Assembly (NCBI GenBank): GCA_023402355.1
Contig: JAEXCG010000032.1
Coordinates: 1-13,662, forward strand
DNA length: 13,662 nucleotides
Direction: 5' to 3'
DNA from: Bacillota bacterium
Lineage (GTDB): Bacteria > Bacillota > Clostridia > Christensenellales > Aristaeellaceae
The notes below the pieces were generated by a model. That model was not told where the DNA came from and ran no database searches. It was given only the letters and a program-made list of their open reading frames with translations. The position numbers were made by a program, and so were the translations under genes. Numbering within the stretch: the stretch's first letter is position 1; each line of letters starts with the position of its first letter. This document shows, piece after piece, positions 1 to 7,942 of this stretch.

Positions 1-1060
1 CCTCAAGGACGTCTCCACGCGCGTGGGCAAGCTGATAGGCATCATGATGCCCGGCATGATGCTGATCCTCAACCTCGTCACCGTGGCGATCCTCTGGTTC
101 GGCTCCAAGCGCATCGACATGGGCGCGATGAACGTCGGCGCGATGCAGGCCTTCATCAACTACGCGACCATGATTCTGATGTCCCTGATGATGCTCAGCG
201 TGATCTTCGTCATGCTGCCGCGCGCGCAGGCCTCGGCCGAGCGCATCGTGGAGGTGCTTTCCGTGGAGCCGTCCATGGAGGACCCGGCGCAGTCGGCGGA
301 CCGCCTGGTCGCGCGCGGCGAGGTCTCCTTCGAGGACGTGCGCTTCGCCTACCCCGGCGCGCAGGAGGACGTGCTCTCGCACATCACGTTTACCTCGCGC
401 GCGGGGGAGACGACCGCGATCATCGGCTCGACCGGCAGCGGCAAATCCACGCTGATCGACCTGATCCCCCGCATGTTCGACGTCTCCGGCGGGCGCATCC
501 TGCTTTCGGGTACGGACGTGCGCGACATGACGCAGGCGCAGCTTCGCGCTCGCATCGGCTACGTGCCGCAGAAGGCGTTCCTGTTCAGCGGGACGATCCG
601 CTCCAACCTGAACCAGGGGCTGGAGGGCGCGACGGACGAGCAGATGTGGCAGGCCCTGCGCACGGCGCAGGCGGAGGACTTCGTGCGCGCGATGCCCGAC
701 GGGCTGGACGCGCCCGTCGCGCAGGGCGGTACGAACTTCTCCGGCGGCCAGCGCCAGCGGCTGTGCATCGCCCGCGCGCTGATTCGCCATCCCGAAGTAT
801 ACATCTTCGACGACAGCTTCTCCGCGCTGGACTTTGAGACGGACGCGCGATTGCGCAGGGCGCTCGCCTCGCAGACGAAGGAGGCGGCGGTGTTCATCGT
901 CGCCCAGCGCATCTCGACGATCCGCCACGCGGACCGCATCGTGGTGCTCGACGACGGACGCATCGCCGGCATGGGCACGCACGAGGAACTGATGGAAGGC
1001 TGCGAGGTTTACAGGCAGATCGCCCTGTCGCAGCATGCAGAGGAGGAGAAAGCCTCATGA
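1..1060 (+). CDS. ABC exporter subunit with degenerate ATP site, 5'-truncated by the window edge
   Basis: This is the C-terminal ~352 residues of a fused membrane/ATPase ABC exporter half. The reading frame is open from base 2, so the true start lies upstream and the GTG at 23 is not the start. Two hydrophobic stretches (about bases 40-230) match the last transmembrane helices, followed by the nucleotide-binding domain. Visible motifs are Walker A GSTGSGKST (425-451), signature FSGGQ (about 736-750), and a Walker B ending IFDD (about 803-814) with Asp where the catalytic Glu normally sits. The switch-loop reads AQRIST with Gln (904-906) instead of His. Asp plus Gln is the known degenerate-site pattern in heterodimeric exporters such as TM287/288. 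The stop overlaps the next start by 4 bp (ATGA), so the two proteins are probably made in equal amounts. The substrate (drug, lipid or peptide) cannot be told from sequence. Confidence 0.95.
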   Translation, partial: LKDVSTRVGKLIGIMMPGMMLILNLVTVAILWFGSKRIDMGAMNVGAMQAFINYATMILMSLMMLSVIFVMLPRAQASAERIVEVLSVEPSMEDPAQSADRLVARGEVSFEDVRFAYPGAQEDVLSHITFTSRAGETTAIIGSTGSGKSTLIDLIPRMFDVSGGRILLSGTDVRDMTQAQLRARIGYVPQKAFLFSGTIRSNLNQGLEGATDEQMWQALRTAQAEDFVRAMPDGLDAPVAQGGTNFSGGQRQRLCIARALIRHPEVYIFDDSFSALDFETDARLRRALASQTKEAAVFIVAQRISTIRHADRIVVLDDGRIAGMGTHEELMEGCEVYRQIALSQHAEEEKAS

Positions 1061-2883
1061 TGGGACCGGGACGCGGCCATCGCGGCCGCAAGGGGGCGCA
1101 GGCAACCGCCCGCGCCAAGAACTTTAAAGGGTCGTTCAGGCGGCTGCTGGGCGAGTTTAAGCCGCTTCGCATGAAGCTGGTGCTGGTGCTCGTCGCGGTC
1201 ACCGCGGCGAACGTCTTCAACATCACCGCCCCGCGCATGGTGGAGCACGCGATCGACATCGTGACGGACGCGCTGGGACTGGGAACGGGCATCGACTTTT
1301 CGATGCTCGCCCGCGTGCTCGTGGGGCTGCTTTGCCTTTACGTGCTTTCCTCCGTCTTCCGTTACTTCCAGGAAGTGCAGATGGTGGACGTGACGCAGGA
1401 GGTCATGTTCACCCTGCGCCGCAAGGTGGACGAAAAGATGGGACGGCTGCCGCTTTCCTACTTCGACCACAACGAGCGCGGCGACATCCTCTCCCGCGCG
1501 ACGAACGACATCGACAACGTCGCCAACTCCATGCAGCAGAGCGTCACGCAGGTGCTCAGCGCCGTGGTCACGCTTATCGGCGTGCTGATCATGATGCTTT
1601 CCCTCTCGCCGCTGCTCACGCTCATGACCATCCTGATGCTCCCGCTCATCATGGCGGGCACGATGTTCATCACGCGCCGCTCGCAAAAGCTCTTCGTGAA
1701 GCAGTGGTCGGTCACCGGCGACCTCAACGGGCATATCGAGGAGATGTTCACCGGCCACAGCGTGGTCAAGCTCTACGGCCAGGAGGAGAACTCCATCCGG
1801 CGCTTTAAGGAGCAGAACGAGGAGCTGTACACCGTCGGCTGGAAGGCGCAGTTTCTCTCCAGCCTCATCCACCCGCTGATGAACCTCATCGGCAACCTCG
1901 GCTTCATCGGCGTGTGCGTGGTGGGCGCGCTGATGGTCATCTCCGGACGCATGAGCGTCGGCGGCGTGACGGCCTTCATCACCTACAACAAGCAGTTCAC
2001 GCAGCCCATCAGCCAGGTCGCCAACATCATGAACGTGCTGCAAAGCGCGGTGGCGAGCGCCGAGCGCGTGTACGAGCTGCTCGACGAGCCGGAGGAGATC
2101 GAGAGCGAGGACAAGGGCGTCAGCCTCGCCCACGCGAAGGGCGCGGTGACCTTTGAGCACGTTGATTTCGGCTACACCGACGACAAGACGCTGATTCAGG
2201 ACATGAACCTGCACGTGGAGCCCGGACAGATGGTGGCCATCGTCGGCCCCACGGGCGCGGGCAAGACGACGCTGGTCAACCTGCTCATGCGCTTTTACGA
2301 CGTGAAGGCCGGGCGCATCCTGATCGACGGCGTGGACATCAAGACCCTGCCGCGCGAAAAGCTGCGCGAGGCGCTGGGCATGGTGCTGCAGGACACCTGG
2401 CTCATCAGCGGCACGATTCGGGAGAACATCGCCTACGGCAGGAAGGACGCGGACGAGGCGGCCATCCTGCGCGCGGCGAAGGCGGCGGGCGTCGATCACT
2501 TCGTGCGCACGCTGCCGGAGGGGTACGACACGCTGCTGCTGGAGGACGCGCGAAACATCTCGCAGGGCCAGCGACAGCTGCTGACCATCGCCCGCACGCT
2601 GCTTTCCGACCCGCCGATCCTGATTCTGGACGAGGCGACCAGCAGCGTCGACACGCGCACCGAGGTGCTCATCCAGGAAGCGATGCGCAGGCTCATGGCC
2701 GGGCGCACGAGCTTTGTGATCGCGCATAGGCTATCGACCATCCGCGGGGCGGACGTCATCCTCGTCATGCAAAACGGCAGCATCGTGGAGACGGGCACGC
2801 ACGACGAGCTGATGGCCAAGGGCGGCGCCTACGCGCGGCTTTACAACAGCCAGTTCGCGGGCGAGGAAGAGGCAAGTGCATAA
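1057..2883 (+). CDS. ABC exporter subunit with the catalytic Glu and His, partner of the preceding gene
   Basis: A complete 608-residue exporter half: a basic N-terminus, a six-helix membrane domain over roughly residues 40-330, then an ATPase domain. Motifs are Walker A GPTGAGKTT (about base 2245 on), Walker B ILILDE with the catalytic Glu at 2632-2634, and switch His at 2725-2727 (IAHRLST). The signature is altered to ISQGQ (about 2556-2570) instead of LSGGQ. This complements the upstream subunit: its Walker A/B and His pair with the intact SGGQ of the partner to form the working ATP site. Its SQGQ pairs with the partner's Asp/Gln motifs to form the degenerate site. The start overlaps the upstream stop by 4 bp and has GGAGGAG just upstream. 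Family membership is certain; the transported compound is unknown. Confidence 0.96.
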   Translation: MMGPGRGHRGRKGAQATARAKNFKGSFRRLLGEFKPLRMKLVLVLVAVTAANVFNITAPRMVEHAIDIVTDALGLGTGIDFSMLARVLVGLLCLYVLSSVFRYFQEVQMVDVTQEVMFTLRRKVDEKMGRLPLSYFDHNERGDILSRATNDIDNVANSMQQSVTQVLSAVVTLIGVLIMMLSLSPLLTLMTILMLPLIMAGTMFITRRSQKLFVKQWSVTGDLNGHIEEMFTGHSVVKLYGQEENSIRRFKEQNEELYTVGWKAQFLSSLIHPLMNLIGNLGFIGVCVVGALMVISGRMSVGGVTAFITYNKQFTQPISQVANIMNVLQSAVASAERVYELLDEPEEIESEDKGVSLAHAKGAVTFEHVDFGYTDDKTLIQDMNLHVEPGQMVAIVGPTGAGKTTLVNLLMRFYDVKAGRILIDGVDIKTLPREKLREALGMVLQDTWLISGTIRENIAYGRKDADEAAILRAAKAAGVDHFVRTLPEGYDTLLLEDARNISQGQRQLLTIARTLLSDPPILILDEATSSVDTRTEVLIQEAMRRLMAGRTSFVIAHRLSTIRGADVILVMQNGSIVETGTHDELMAKGGAYARLYNSQFAGEEEASA

Positions 2884-2928
2884 TAGAGCGCCTTTTCCTG
2901 CAAAACAGAGGAAAAATATAAAAAACAC

Positions 2929-2957
2929 TTGATTCAGGGAACCGGGAATTGTATAAT
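2929..2957 (+). promoter_or_regulatory. Sigma-A-like promoter for the liv operon
   Basis: A -35 box TTGATT (2929-2934) and a consensus -10 box TATAAT (2952-2957) are separated by exactly 17 bp, in an AT-rich island within otherwise GC-rich DNA. Transcription would begin near 2964, giving a leader of about 110 nt before livK. It lies 45 bp after the exporter stop, so the liv genes probably have their own promoter. Confidence 0.75.
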
Positions 2958-3015
2958 AAGCGACATGGATGATGCGGCGGGCCTTTGCGCGGCGTTTCCA
3001 TGGAGCGATTGCGAC

Positions 3016-3042
3016 GGGTGCACGCAGCGCGTGCGCCCTTTT
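3016..3042 (+). promoter_or_regulatory. GC-rich leader hairpin followed by TTTT, possible attenuator upstream of livK
   Basis: GGGTGCACGC (3016-3025) pairs with GCGTGCGCCC (3029-3038) over 10 bp with one G-U pair and a 3-nt loop, then TTTT (3039-3042). The hairpin sits between the promoter and the livK ribosome site (GGAGGAG from 3061). It could be a weak intrinsic terminator, an attenuator or a stabilising 5' structure. The T-run is short and the loop is tight, so termination is uncertain. I recognise no known riboswitch consensus around it. Confidence 0.4.
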
Positions 3043-3073
3043 GCAATAGAAGGATTAGTAGGAGGAGATCGTC

Positions 3074-4243
3074 ATGAAAAAACTCACCGCCATCGTGCTG
3101 TGCGTGGCCATGCTGCTGATGAGCGTTTCCGTCTTTGCGGACGACGCGGCAGGTGAAATCACCATTGCGCTGATCACGAACACCACGGGTGACTATGCCC
3201 AGTACGGTATCCCTGTTCATAACGCCGCGATGCTGTACATCAATCAGCTCAACGCGGCGGGCGGCATCGGCGGCAAGACCGTCAAGGTGCTCGAGTACGA
3301 CGACAAGGCCGACGGCATCGAGACCGTCAACGCCTTCAACCTGGCCATGGACAACGGCGTCACCGCCGTCATCGGTTCCGTGCTGACGGGCGCGACCATC
3401 GCGCTGGCCGACGCGACCTACGAGGTGAACATGCCGCAGATCACCGCGTCCGCGACGGCGGCGGGCGTCACCATGATCGACCCGGACGACCCGCAGAGCG
3501 AGCTGCGCACCAACGTGTTCCGCTCCTGCTTCATCGACCCGTTCCAGGGCGAGAAGATGGCGGATTACGCAGTGGGCAAGCTGGGCGCCAAGAAGGCGGC
3601 CATCCTCTTTGAGACGGGCAACGACTACTCCGAAGGCCTGAAGGACGCGTTCGTCGCGAAGGCCGGCGAGCTGGGCCTTGAGGTCGTGGCGACCGAGGCG
3701 TTCGCCACCGGCGACCGCGACTACCGCGCGCAGATGACCAACATCGCCGCGCAGGCGCCGGACGTCGTCTTCTGCCCCATCTACTACGGAGAAGCGGGCC
3801 TGGCCATCACGCAGGGCCGTCAGGTGGGCATCACCGCGACGTTCCTGGGCGGCGACGGCTTTGGCGGCATCAAGGATTACGCCACCGCCGAGGACCTGGA
3901 GGGCAGCGTGTACTGCTCCGGCTACGCCCCGGGCACCGAGTCCGTCGCGCAGTTCGAGAAGGACTATGAGGCCGCCTACGGCGAGCCCGTGCCGAACATG
4001 TTCGCCCCGCTCGCGTACGACGCCGCGATGCTGCTTTGCAACGCGCTGGCGAGCGCGGAGGAGACGGGCGCAGAGGCCGGCTCCGACGAATACAAGCAGG
4101 CCGTGATCGACGCGCTGGCCGCCAACGACGGCACGGAGGGCATCACCGGCTCCTACACGTTTGACGAGTACAACAACCCCATCAAGTCCGCTGCGATGAT
4201 TCAGCTCCAGGGCGGCGAAGAGAAGTTCACCGAGCTGTACTAA
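3074..4243 (+). CDS. livK: Branched-chain amino acid ABC transporter substrate-binding protein
   Basis: This is a 389-residue type I periplasmic-binding fold protein of the LivJ/LivK family, which captures an amino acid outside the membrane and hands it to LivHM. Residues 1-22 form a signal peptide: a MKK start, a hydrophobic core and a VFA-DD cleavage site. The mature start resembles the family pattern (ITIALITNTTGDYAQYG), and the next region carries NAAGGIGGKTVKVLEYDD, typical of the first lobe. A strong ribosome site GGAGGAG lies 6-7 nt before the ATG. It is the first gene of livKHMGF, and a stable hairpin follows its stop. No lipobox cysteine is visible at the cleavage region (the only Cys in the signal is residue 10, inside the core), which is unusual for a binding protein in a single-membrane bacterium. 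The exact ligand (Leu/Ile/Val, aromatic or other) cannot be read from sequence. Confidence 0.95.
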   Translation: MKKLTAIVLCVAMLLMSVSVFADDAAGEITIALITNTTGDYAQYGIPVHNAAMLYINQLNAAGGIGGKTVKVLEYDDKADGIETVNAFNLAMDNGVTAVIGSVLTGATIALADATYEVNMPQITASATAAGVTMIDPDDPQSELRTNVFRSCFIDPFQGEKMADYAVGKLGAKKAAILFETGNDYSEGLKDAFVAKAGELGLEVVATEAFATGDRDYRAQMTNIAAQAPDVVFCPIYYGEAGLAITQGRQVGITATFLGGDGFGGIKDYATAEDLEGSVYCSGYAPGTESVAQFEKDYEAAYGEPVPNMFAPLAYDAAMLLCNALASAEETGAEAGSDEYKQAVIDALAANDGTEGITGSYTFDEYNNPIKSAAMIQLQGGEEKFTELY

Positions 4244-4266
4244 GCCTCATATCGGCACCTATTTGA

Positions 4267-4293
4267 GCGGGGGGAAGTACAAATTCCCCCCGC
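4267..4293 (+). promoter_or_regulatory. Perfect 10-bp hairpin after livK (transcript stabiliser or partial terminator)
   Basis: GCGGGGGGAA (4267-4276) and TTCCCCCCGC (4284-4293) are perfectly complementary around a 7-nt loop, 23 bp after the livK stop. It is followed by ATTGTCC rather than a T-run, so it is not a good intrinsic terminator. Such hairpins after a binding-protein gene often protect the upstream mRNA or reduce read-through, so that LivK is made in excess over the membrane subunits. That role is inferred here. Confidence 0.6.
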
Positions 4294-4334
4294 ATTGTCC
4301 TTATATGCGGGACGAAATTCCTGCTTCATGAGAG

Positions 4335-4387
4335 ACGGACGTCCACTGATCGCCTCCGCTTGGCGGGGGCGGCTGCTGGGCGTCCGT
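4335..4387 (+). promoter_or_regulatory. Two-tier hairpin in the livK-livH gap
   Basis: An outer stem ACGGACGTCC / GGGCGTCCGT (4335-4344 with 4378-4387, one G-U pair) encloses an inner stem CGCCTCCGC / GCGGGGGCG (4351-4359 with 4363-4371, one G-U pair). The inner loop is 3 nt, and the two stems are separated by symmetric 6-nt internal loops. No T-run follows. It lies about 60 nt upstream of the livH start and could be a processing or stability element, or a structured regulatory RNA. I know of no matching family. Confidence 0.45.
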
Positions 4388-4446
4388 GTCGCAGGCGCTG
4401 CGGGAGGTTCACTCCGCCGCAAGGAATGAAAGGACGTGACGCACGG

Positions 4447-5322
4447 ATGTCCCTCGTTATCGCCCAGATCATCAACGGACTGCAATCCGGGTCCATTTAC
4501 GCCCTGGTGGCGCTGGGCTACAGCATGGTGTACGGCATCATCCTGCTGCTCAACTTTGCGCACGGCGACATCATCATGGTCGGCGCATACATGACCTATT
4601 ACGCAATCACCAGCTTTCACCTGCACCCGCTGCTCTCCGTCCTGCTGGCGGTGCTGGTGAGCACGCTGCTCGGCGTCGTCATCGAGAAGGTAGCCTACAC
4701 GCCGCTTCGCAGCGCGCCGCGCCTGTCGCTTCTGATTACGGCCATCGGCGTCTCCTTCCTGCTCGAAAACGGCGCGCAGCTTCTCTTTGGCGCGGACACC
4801 AAGAGCATGGACACGATGGTGACCGGCAACCTCACGCTGGGCAGCGTGAACATCAGCATCGCCGCCCTGCTCACGATCGTGGTTTCGGTCGTCGCCATGC
4901 TGGCCCTCAGCTTCCTCGTGCAGGGCACGAAGCTGGGCAAGGCCATGCGCGCGGTTTCGGAGGACATGGGGGCCGCGCAGCTCATGGGCATCAACATCAA
5001 CCGGACGATCTCCTTTACGTTCGCCGTCGGTTCCGCGCTCGCGGGCATCGGCTCGGTGCTCTACCTGTGCGCTTACCCGCAGGCCAGCCCCACCATGGGC
5101 TCGATGCTGGGCTTAAAGGCGTTCGTCGCCGCCGTGCTCGGCGGCATCGGCTCCATCCCGGGCGCCGTGATCGGCGGCTTCGCCATCGGCATGGCCGAGG
5201 CGCTGGTCTCCGCGGCGGGCCTTTCCGTCTGGAAGGACGGCGTGGTCTTCGCCATCCTGATCGTGGTGCTGCTGGTCAAGCCGACCGGCATTCTGGGCCG
5301 TCCCGTGACGGAGAAGGTTTGA
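4447..5322 (+). CDS. livH: Branched-chain amino acid ABC transporter permease LivH
   Basis: A 291-residue, very hydrophobic inner-membrane permease. The N-terminal stretch containing NFAHGDIIMVGAY is a hallmark of LivH. The cytoplasmic loop GKAMRAVSEDMGAAQLMGIN (about residues 176-195) corresponds to the ATPase-contact region, and a late GGIGSIPGA motif is shared with LivM. I chose ATG 4447 because homologues begin at MSLxxxQxINGL. In-frame alternatives are ATG 4426 (seven residues longer) and TTG 4360, which falls inside the upstream hairpin. The ribosome site is only fair (AAAGGA, 12 nt upstream). It would form the translocation pore with LivM. Confidence 0.94.
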   Translation: MSLVIAQIINGLQSGSIYALVALGYSMVYGIILLLNFAHGDIIMVGAYMTYYAITSFHLHPLLSVLLAVLVSTLLGVVIEKVAYTPLRSAPRLSLLITAIGVSFLLENGAQLLFGADTKSMDTMVTGNLTLGSVNISIAALLTIVVSVVAMLALSFLVQGTKLGKAMRAVSEDMGAAQLMGININRTISFTFAVGSALAGIGSVLYLCAYPQASPTMGSMLGLKAFVAAVLGGIGSIPGAVIGGFAIGMAEALVSAAGLSVWKDGVVFAILIVVLLVKPTGILGRPVTEKV

Positions 5323-5335
5323 GGAGGTGCGCGAT

Positions 5336-6379
5336 ATGAGAAAAAAACGGATCTCCATGCCCGTTCGCTACGGCATCAACCTTTTGCTCACCGTCGCCCT
5401 GTGGGCCGTGCTCTTTTCGCAGATTGAAAGCGGCGCGATCACCAATTACTGGTCCGGCATTCTGGTGACCGTCGGCATCAACATCATCCTCGCGGTGTCG
5501 CTCAACATGGCGACCGGCTATCTGGGCCAGCTGCCGCTGGGGCACGCGGGCTTCATGGCCGTCGGCGCGTACACGGGCGGCATCTTCATGAAGGCGACGC
5601 CGGTGGCGGCGCTGCTCAAGGCGGGCGACATGGCGGCCTGCGTCCCCTACATCATCTTGGCGCTGCTGCTCTCCGGCGTGATGGCGGGCATCTTCGGACT
5701 CATCATCGGCATCCCCGCGCTGCGCCTCAAGGGCGACTACCTGGCGATCATCACCCTGGGCTTTGGCGAGATCATCCGCGTCATCTTAACCAACATCGAC
5801 TCAGTGCTGGGCTTTAAGTTCACCTACGGCGCGTCGGGCCTCAAGCGCATCCCCAAGACCTCCAGCTTCACGCTGGTGTTCATCTGCGTCGCGCTCACGT
5901 GTCTGGTCATCCACATGATCATGAAGTCGCGCCACGGCCGCGCGATCCTCTCCATCCGCGAAAACGAAATCGCCGCGGAGGCCTGCGGCGTCAACACCAC
6001 CTATTACAAGGTCATGGCGTTCGTGGTTTCCGCCTTCTTCGCGGGCATCGCGGGCTGCCTGTATGCGGGGTACCTGGGTTCCCTGTACCCCTCGACCTTC
6101 AAGTTCATGAAGTCCATCGAAATCTTGGTGCTGGTGGTGCTGGGCGGCATGGGCTCGATGCTCGGCTCCATCCTCTCGGCGACGGTGCTCACAATTCTGC
6201 CGGAGCTGCTGCGCGGCATCGCGGAATACCGCATGGTCGCCTACTCGCTGCTGCTGGTCGTCATGATGATCTTCCGCCCGAAGGGCCTGCTGGGCACCTA
6301 CGACTTCTCCCTCTCGCGCATTTTGGAGAAGGCTTTAAACGGCGGCTACAAGAAGGGGAAGGAGGCGGCTAAACCGTGA
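5336..6379 (+). CDS. livM: Branched-chain amino acid ABC transporter permease LivM
   Basis: A 347-residue permease with about eight to ten hydrophobic segments, partner of LivH. Family motifs include NMATGYLGQLPLGHAGFMAVGAYTG in the N-terminal third (residues ~60-85), IPALRLKGDYLAIITLGFGEIIR in the middle and VVLGGMGSMLGS near the end; the C-terminus has the usual FRPKGLLG. The GAGGAGGT ribosome site at 5321-5328 sits 7 nt before ATG 5336, so this start is preferred over the in-frame GTG 5327, which overlaps that site. The livH stop lies within the same sequence. The stop overlaps the livG GTG by 4 bp, indicating coupled translation. Confidence 0.95.
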   Translation: MRKKRISMPVRYGINLLLTVALWAVLFSQIESGAITNYWSGILVTVGINIILAVSLNMATGYLGQLPLGHAGFMAVGAYTGGIFMKATPVAALLKAGDMAACVPYIILALLLSGVMAGIFGLIIGIPALRLKGDYLAIITLGFGEIIRVILTNIDSVLGFKFTYGASGLKRIPKTSSFTLVFICVALTCLVIHMIMKSRHGRAILSIRENEIAAEACGVNTTYYKVMAFVVSAFFAGIAGCLYAGYLGSLYPSTFKFMKSIEILVLVVLGGMGSMLGSILSATVLTILPELLRGIAEYRMVAYSLLLVVMMIFRPKGLLGTYDFSLSRILEKALNGGYKKGKEAAKP

Positions 6380-7227
6380 GCTATCGGCGCATCCCGGAAC
6401 CCAAGCTGGTGCCGGTCCCAAATCCCAACATCATCCCGGAGCGCGACGTGGACAAGGCGCCCATTTTGGAGTGCCGCCACCTCGGCATCGACTTCGGCGG
6501 CCTGACCGCCGTGGGCGACTTCAACATGGCCATCGGCCGCACCGAGATCGCGGGCCTGATCGGCCCCAACGGCGCGGGCAAGACGACGGTCTTCAACCTG
6601 CTGACCAAGGTGTATCAGCCCACGCGCGGCACCATCCTGATGGACGGCCGCGACACGGCGGGCATGAACACCATTCAGGTCAACCGCGCGGGCATCGCGC
6701 GCACGTTCCAGAACATCCGCCTGTTCAAGAGCCTAACCGTGCTCGACAACGTGCTCATCGGATTGCACAACGACATGCAGTACAACCTGGGGGCCTCCAT
6801 CCTGCGCCTGCCGAGGTACTGGAGGGAGGAGCGCAGCGCGAGGGCGCGCGCGCTGGAGCTGCTGTCGATCTTCGACATGCAGGACCTCGCGGACCACGAG
6901 GCGGGCAGCCTGCCCTACGGCGCGCAGCGCCGCCTGGAGATCGTGCGCGCGCTGGGCACCAAGCCCAAGCTGCTGCTGCTGGACGAGCCGGCGGCGGGCA
7001 TGAACCCCTCGGAGACGAGCGAGCTGATGGACAACATCGTCAAGATCCGCGATACGTTCCAGATCGCCATCATGCTCATCGAGCACGACATGAACCTCGT
7101 CATGGGCATCTGCGAGGGCATCTGCGTGCTCAATTTCGGCCAGATCATCGCCAAGGGCACGGCGGACGACATCCAGAACAACCCGGAGGTCATCAAGGCC
7201 TATCTGGGCAGCGGCAAGGAGGGATGA
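6376..7227 (+). CDS. livG: Branched-chain amino acid ABC transporter ATPase LivG
   Basis: A 283-residue ATPase that powers LivHM. Motifs: Walker A GPNGAGKTT (residues 63-71), Q-loop RTFQNIRLF (109-117), signature LPYGAQ (179-184; LPYGxQ is the LivG variant of LSGGQ), Walker B LLLLDE with catalytic Glu 204, and switch His 237 in IEHD. It starts with GTG, overlapping the livM stop by 4 bp; GGAGG lies 11 nt upstream. The first ~28 residues are a proline-rich extension (EPKLVPVPNPN) ahead of the usual LivG beginning, making it longer than the typical ~255. No other start codon with a better ribosome site is obvious, so the extension is probably real. Confidence 0.95.
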   Translation: MSYRRIPEPKLVPVPNPNIIPERDVDKAPILECRHLGIDFGGLTAVGDFNMAIGRTEIAGLIGPNGAGKTTVFNLLTKVYQPTRGTILMDGRDTAGMNTIQVNRAGIARTFQNIRLFKSLTVLDNVLIGLHNDMQYNLGASILRLPRYWREERSARARALELLSIFDMQDLADHEAGSLPYGAQRRLEIVRALGTKPKLLLLDEPAAGMNPSETSELMDNIVKIRDTFQIAIMLIEHDMNLVMGICEGICVLNFGQIIAKGTADDIQNNPEVIKAYLGSGKEG

Positions 7228-7231
7228 CGCC

Positions 7232-7936
7232 ATGATGCTGAATGTAGAAAACATCAACGTGTATTACGGCGCCATCCACGCGATCAAGGACGTGTCCTTC
7301 CACGTGGAGGAGGGCGAGATCGTCACCCTGATCGGCGCGAACGGCGCGGGCAAGTCGACCATCCTCAAGACGATGTCGGGTCTGCTGCACAGCAAGACCG
7401 GCTCCATCGAGTTCATGGGGGAGAAGCTGGGCGGCGTTCAGCCGCACAAGATCGTCGAAAAGGGGCTCGCGCAGGTGCCGGAGGGCAGGCGCGTCTTCAC
7501 CCAGATGACCGTGGAGGAAAACCTGGAGATGGGCGGCTACACGCAGCCCGGCAGCCAGATCGCCGCGGGCATTCAGGACGTGTACAAGCGCTTCCCCCGG
7601 CTGGAGGAGCGCCGCAAACAGGTTGCGGGCACGCTCTCCGGCGGCGAGCAGCAGATGCTGGCCATGGGCCGGGCGATGATGTCGAAGCCCAAGCTGCTGA
7701 TGCTGGACGAGCCGTCGATGGGCCTCGCGCCGCTGCTGGTCGAGCAGGTCTTCGACATCATCAAGGAGCTGCACCAGGCGGGCGTCACCATTCTGCTGGT
7801 GGAGCAGAACGCGCGCATGGCCCTGTCGGTCGCGGACCGCGGCTACGTGCTGGAAACCGGGCACATCATCCTGAGCGGCCCCGGGCAGGAGCTGCTGTCG
7901 GACGAGGGCGTCAAGCGGGCGTACCTCGGCGGCTGA
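7232..7936 (+). CDS. livF: Branched-chain amino acid ABC transporter ATPase LivF
   Basis: A 234-residue ATPase, the second motor subunit of the Liv importer and the usual family length. Motifs: Walker A GANGAGKST (35-43), Q-loop region QVPEGRRVF (81-89), signature LSGGEQ (135-140), Walker B LLMLDE with Glu 160, and LLVEQNAR (188-195), where Gln takes the switch-His position. This Gln is normal for LivF proteins. AAGGAGGG (7216-7223) lies 8 nt before ATG 7232; a second ATG follows immediately at 7235. It begins 4 bp after livG ends and is the last gene of the operon, followed 6 bp later by an intrinsic terminator. Confidence 0.96.
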   Translation: MMLNVENINVYYGAIHAIKDVSFHVEEGEIVTLIGANGAGKSTILKTMSGLLHSKTGSIEFMGEKLGGVQPHKIVEKGLAQVPEGRRVFTQMTVEENLEMGGYTQPGSQIAAGIQDVYKRFPRLEERRKQVAGTLSGGEQQMLAMGRAMMSKPKLLMLDEPSMGLAPLLVEQVFDIIKELHQAGVTILLVEQNARMALSVADRGYVLETGHIILSGPGQELLSDEGVKRAYLGG

Positions 7937-7942
7937 CATCAA

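Noticed and set aside
1009..2727. Long minus-strand open frame (572 codons) opposite the exporter gene
   Set aside because: It is a GC-bias mirror of the exporter's plus-strand gene: low-complexity His/Asp/Arg/Val-rich sequence with no domain motifs.
2893..2915. Hairpin TTTTCCT/AGGAAAA after the exporter gene as a terminator
   Set aside because: The stem is AT-rich with a 9-nt loop and is followed by TATAAAAAA on the plus strand, so there is no T-run. At best it is a weak stop.
2965..3156. Short frame in the livK leader as a regulatory leader peptide
   Set aside because: It has no ribosome site, no run of Leu/Ile/Val codons and overlaps livK out of frame.
4360..4446. Upstream TTG/ATG starts for livH
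   Set aside because: TTG 4360 lies in the loop of a stable hairpin. The added residues do not resemble LivH, which begins at MSLxxxQ. ATG 4426 (MKGRDAR) has no properly spaced ribosome site.
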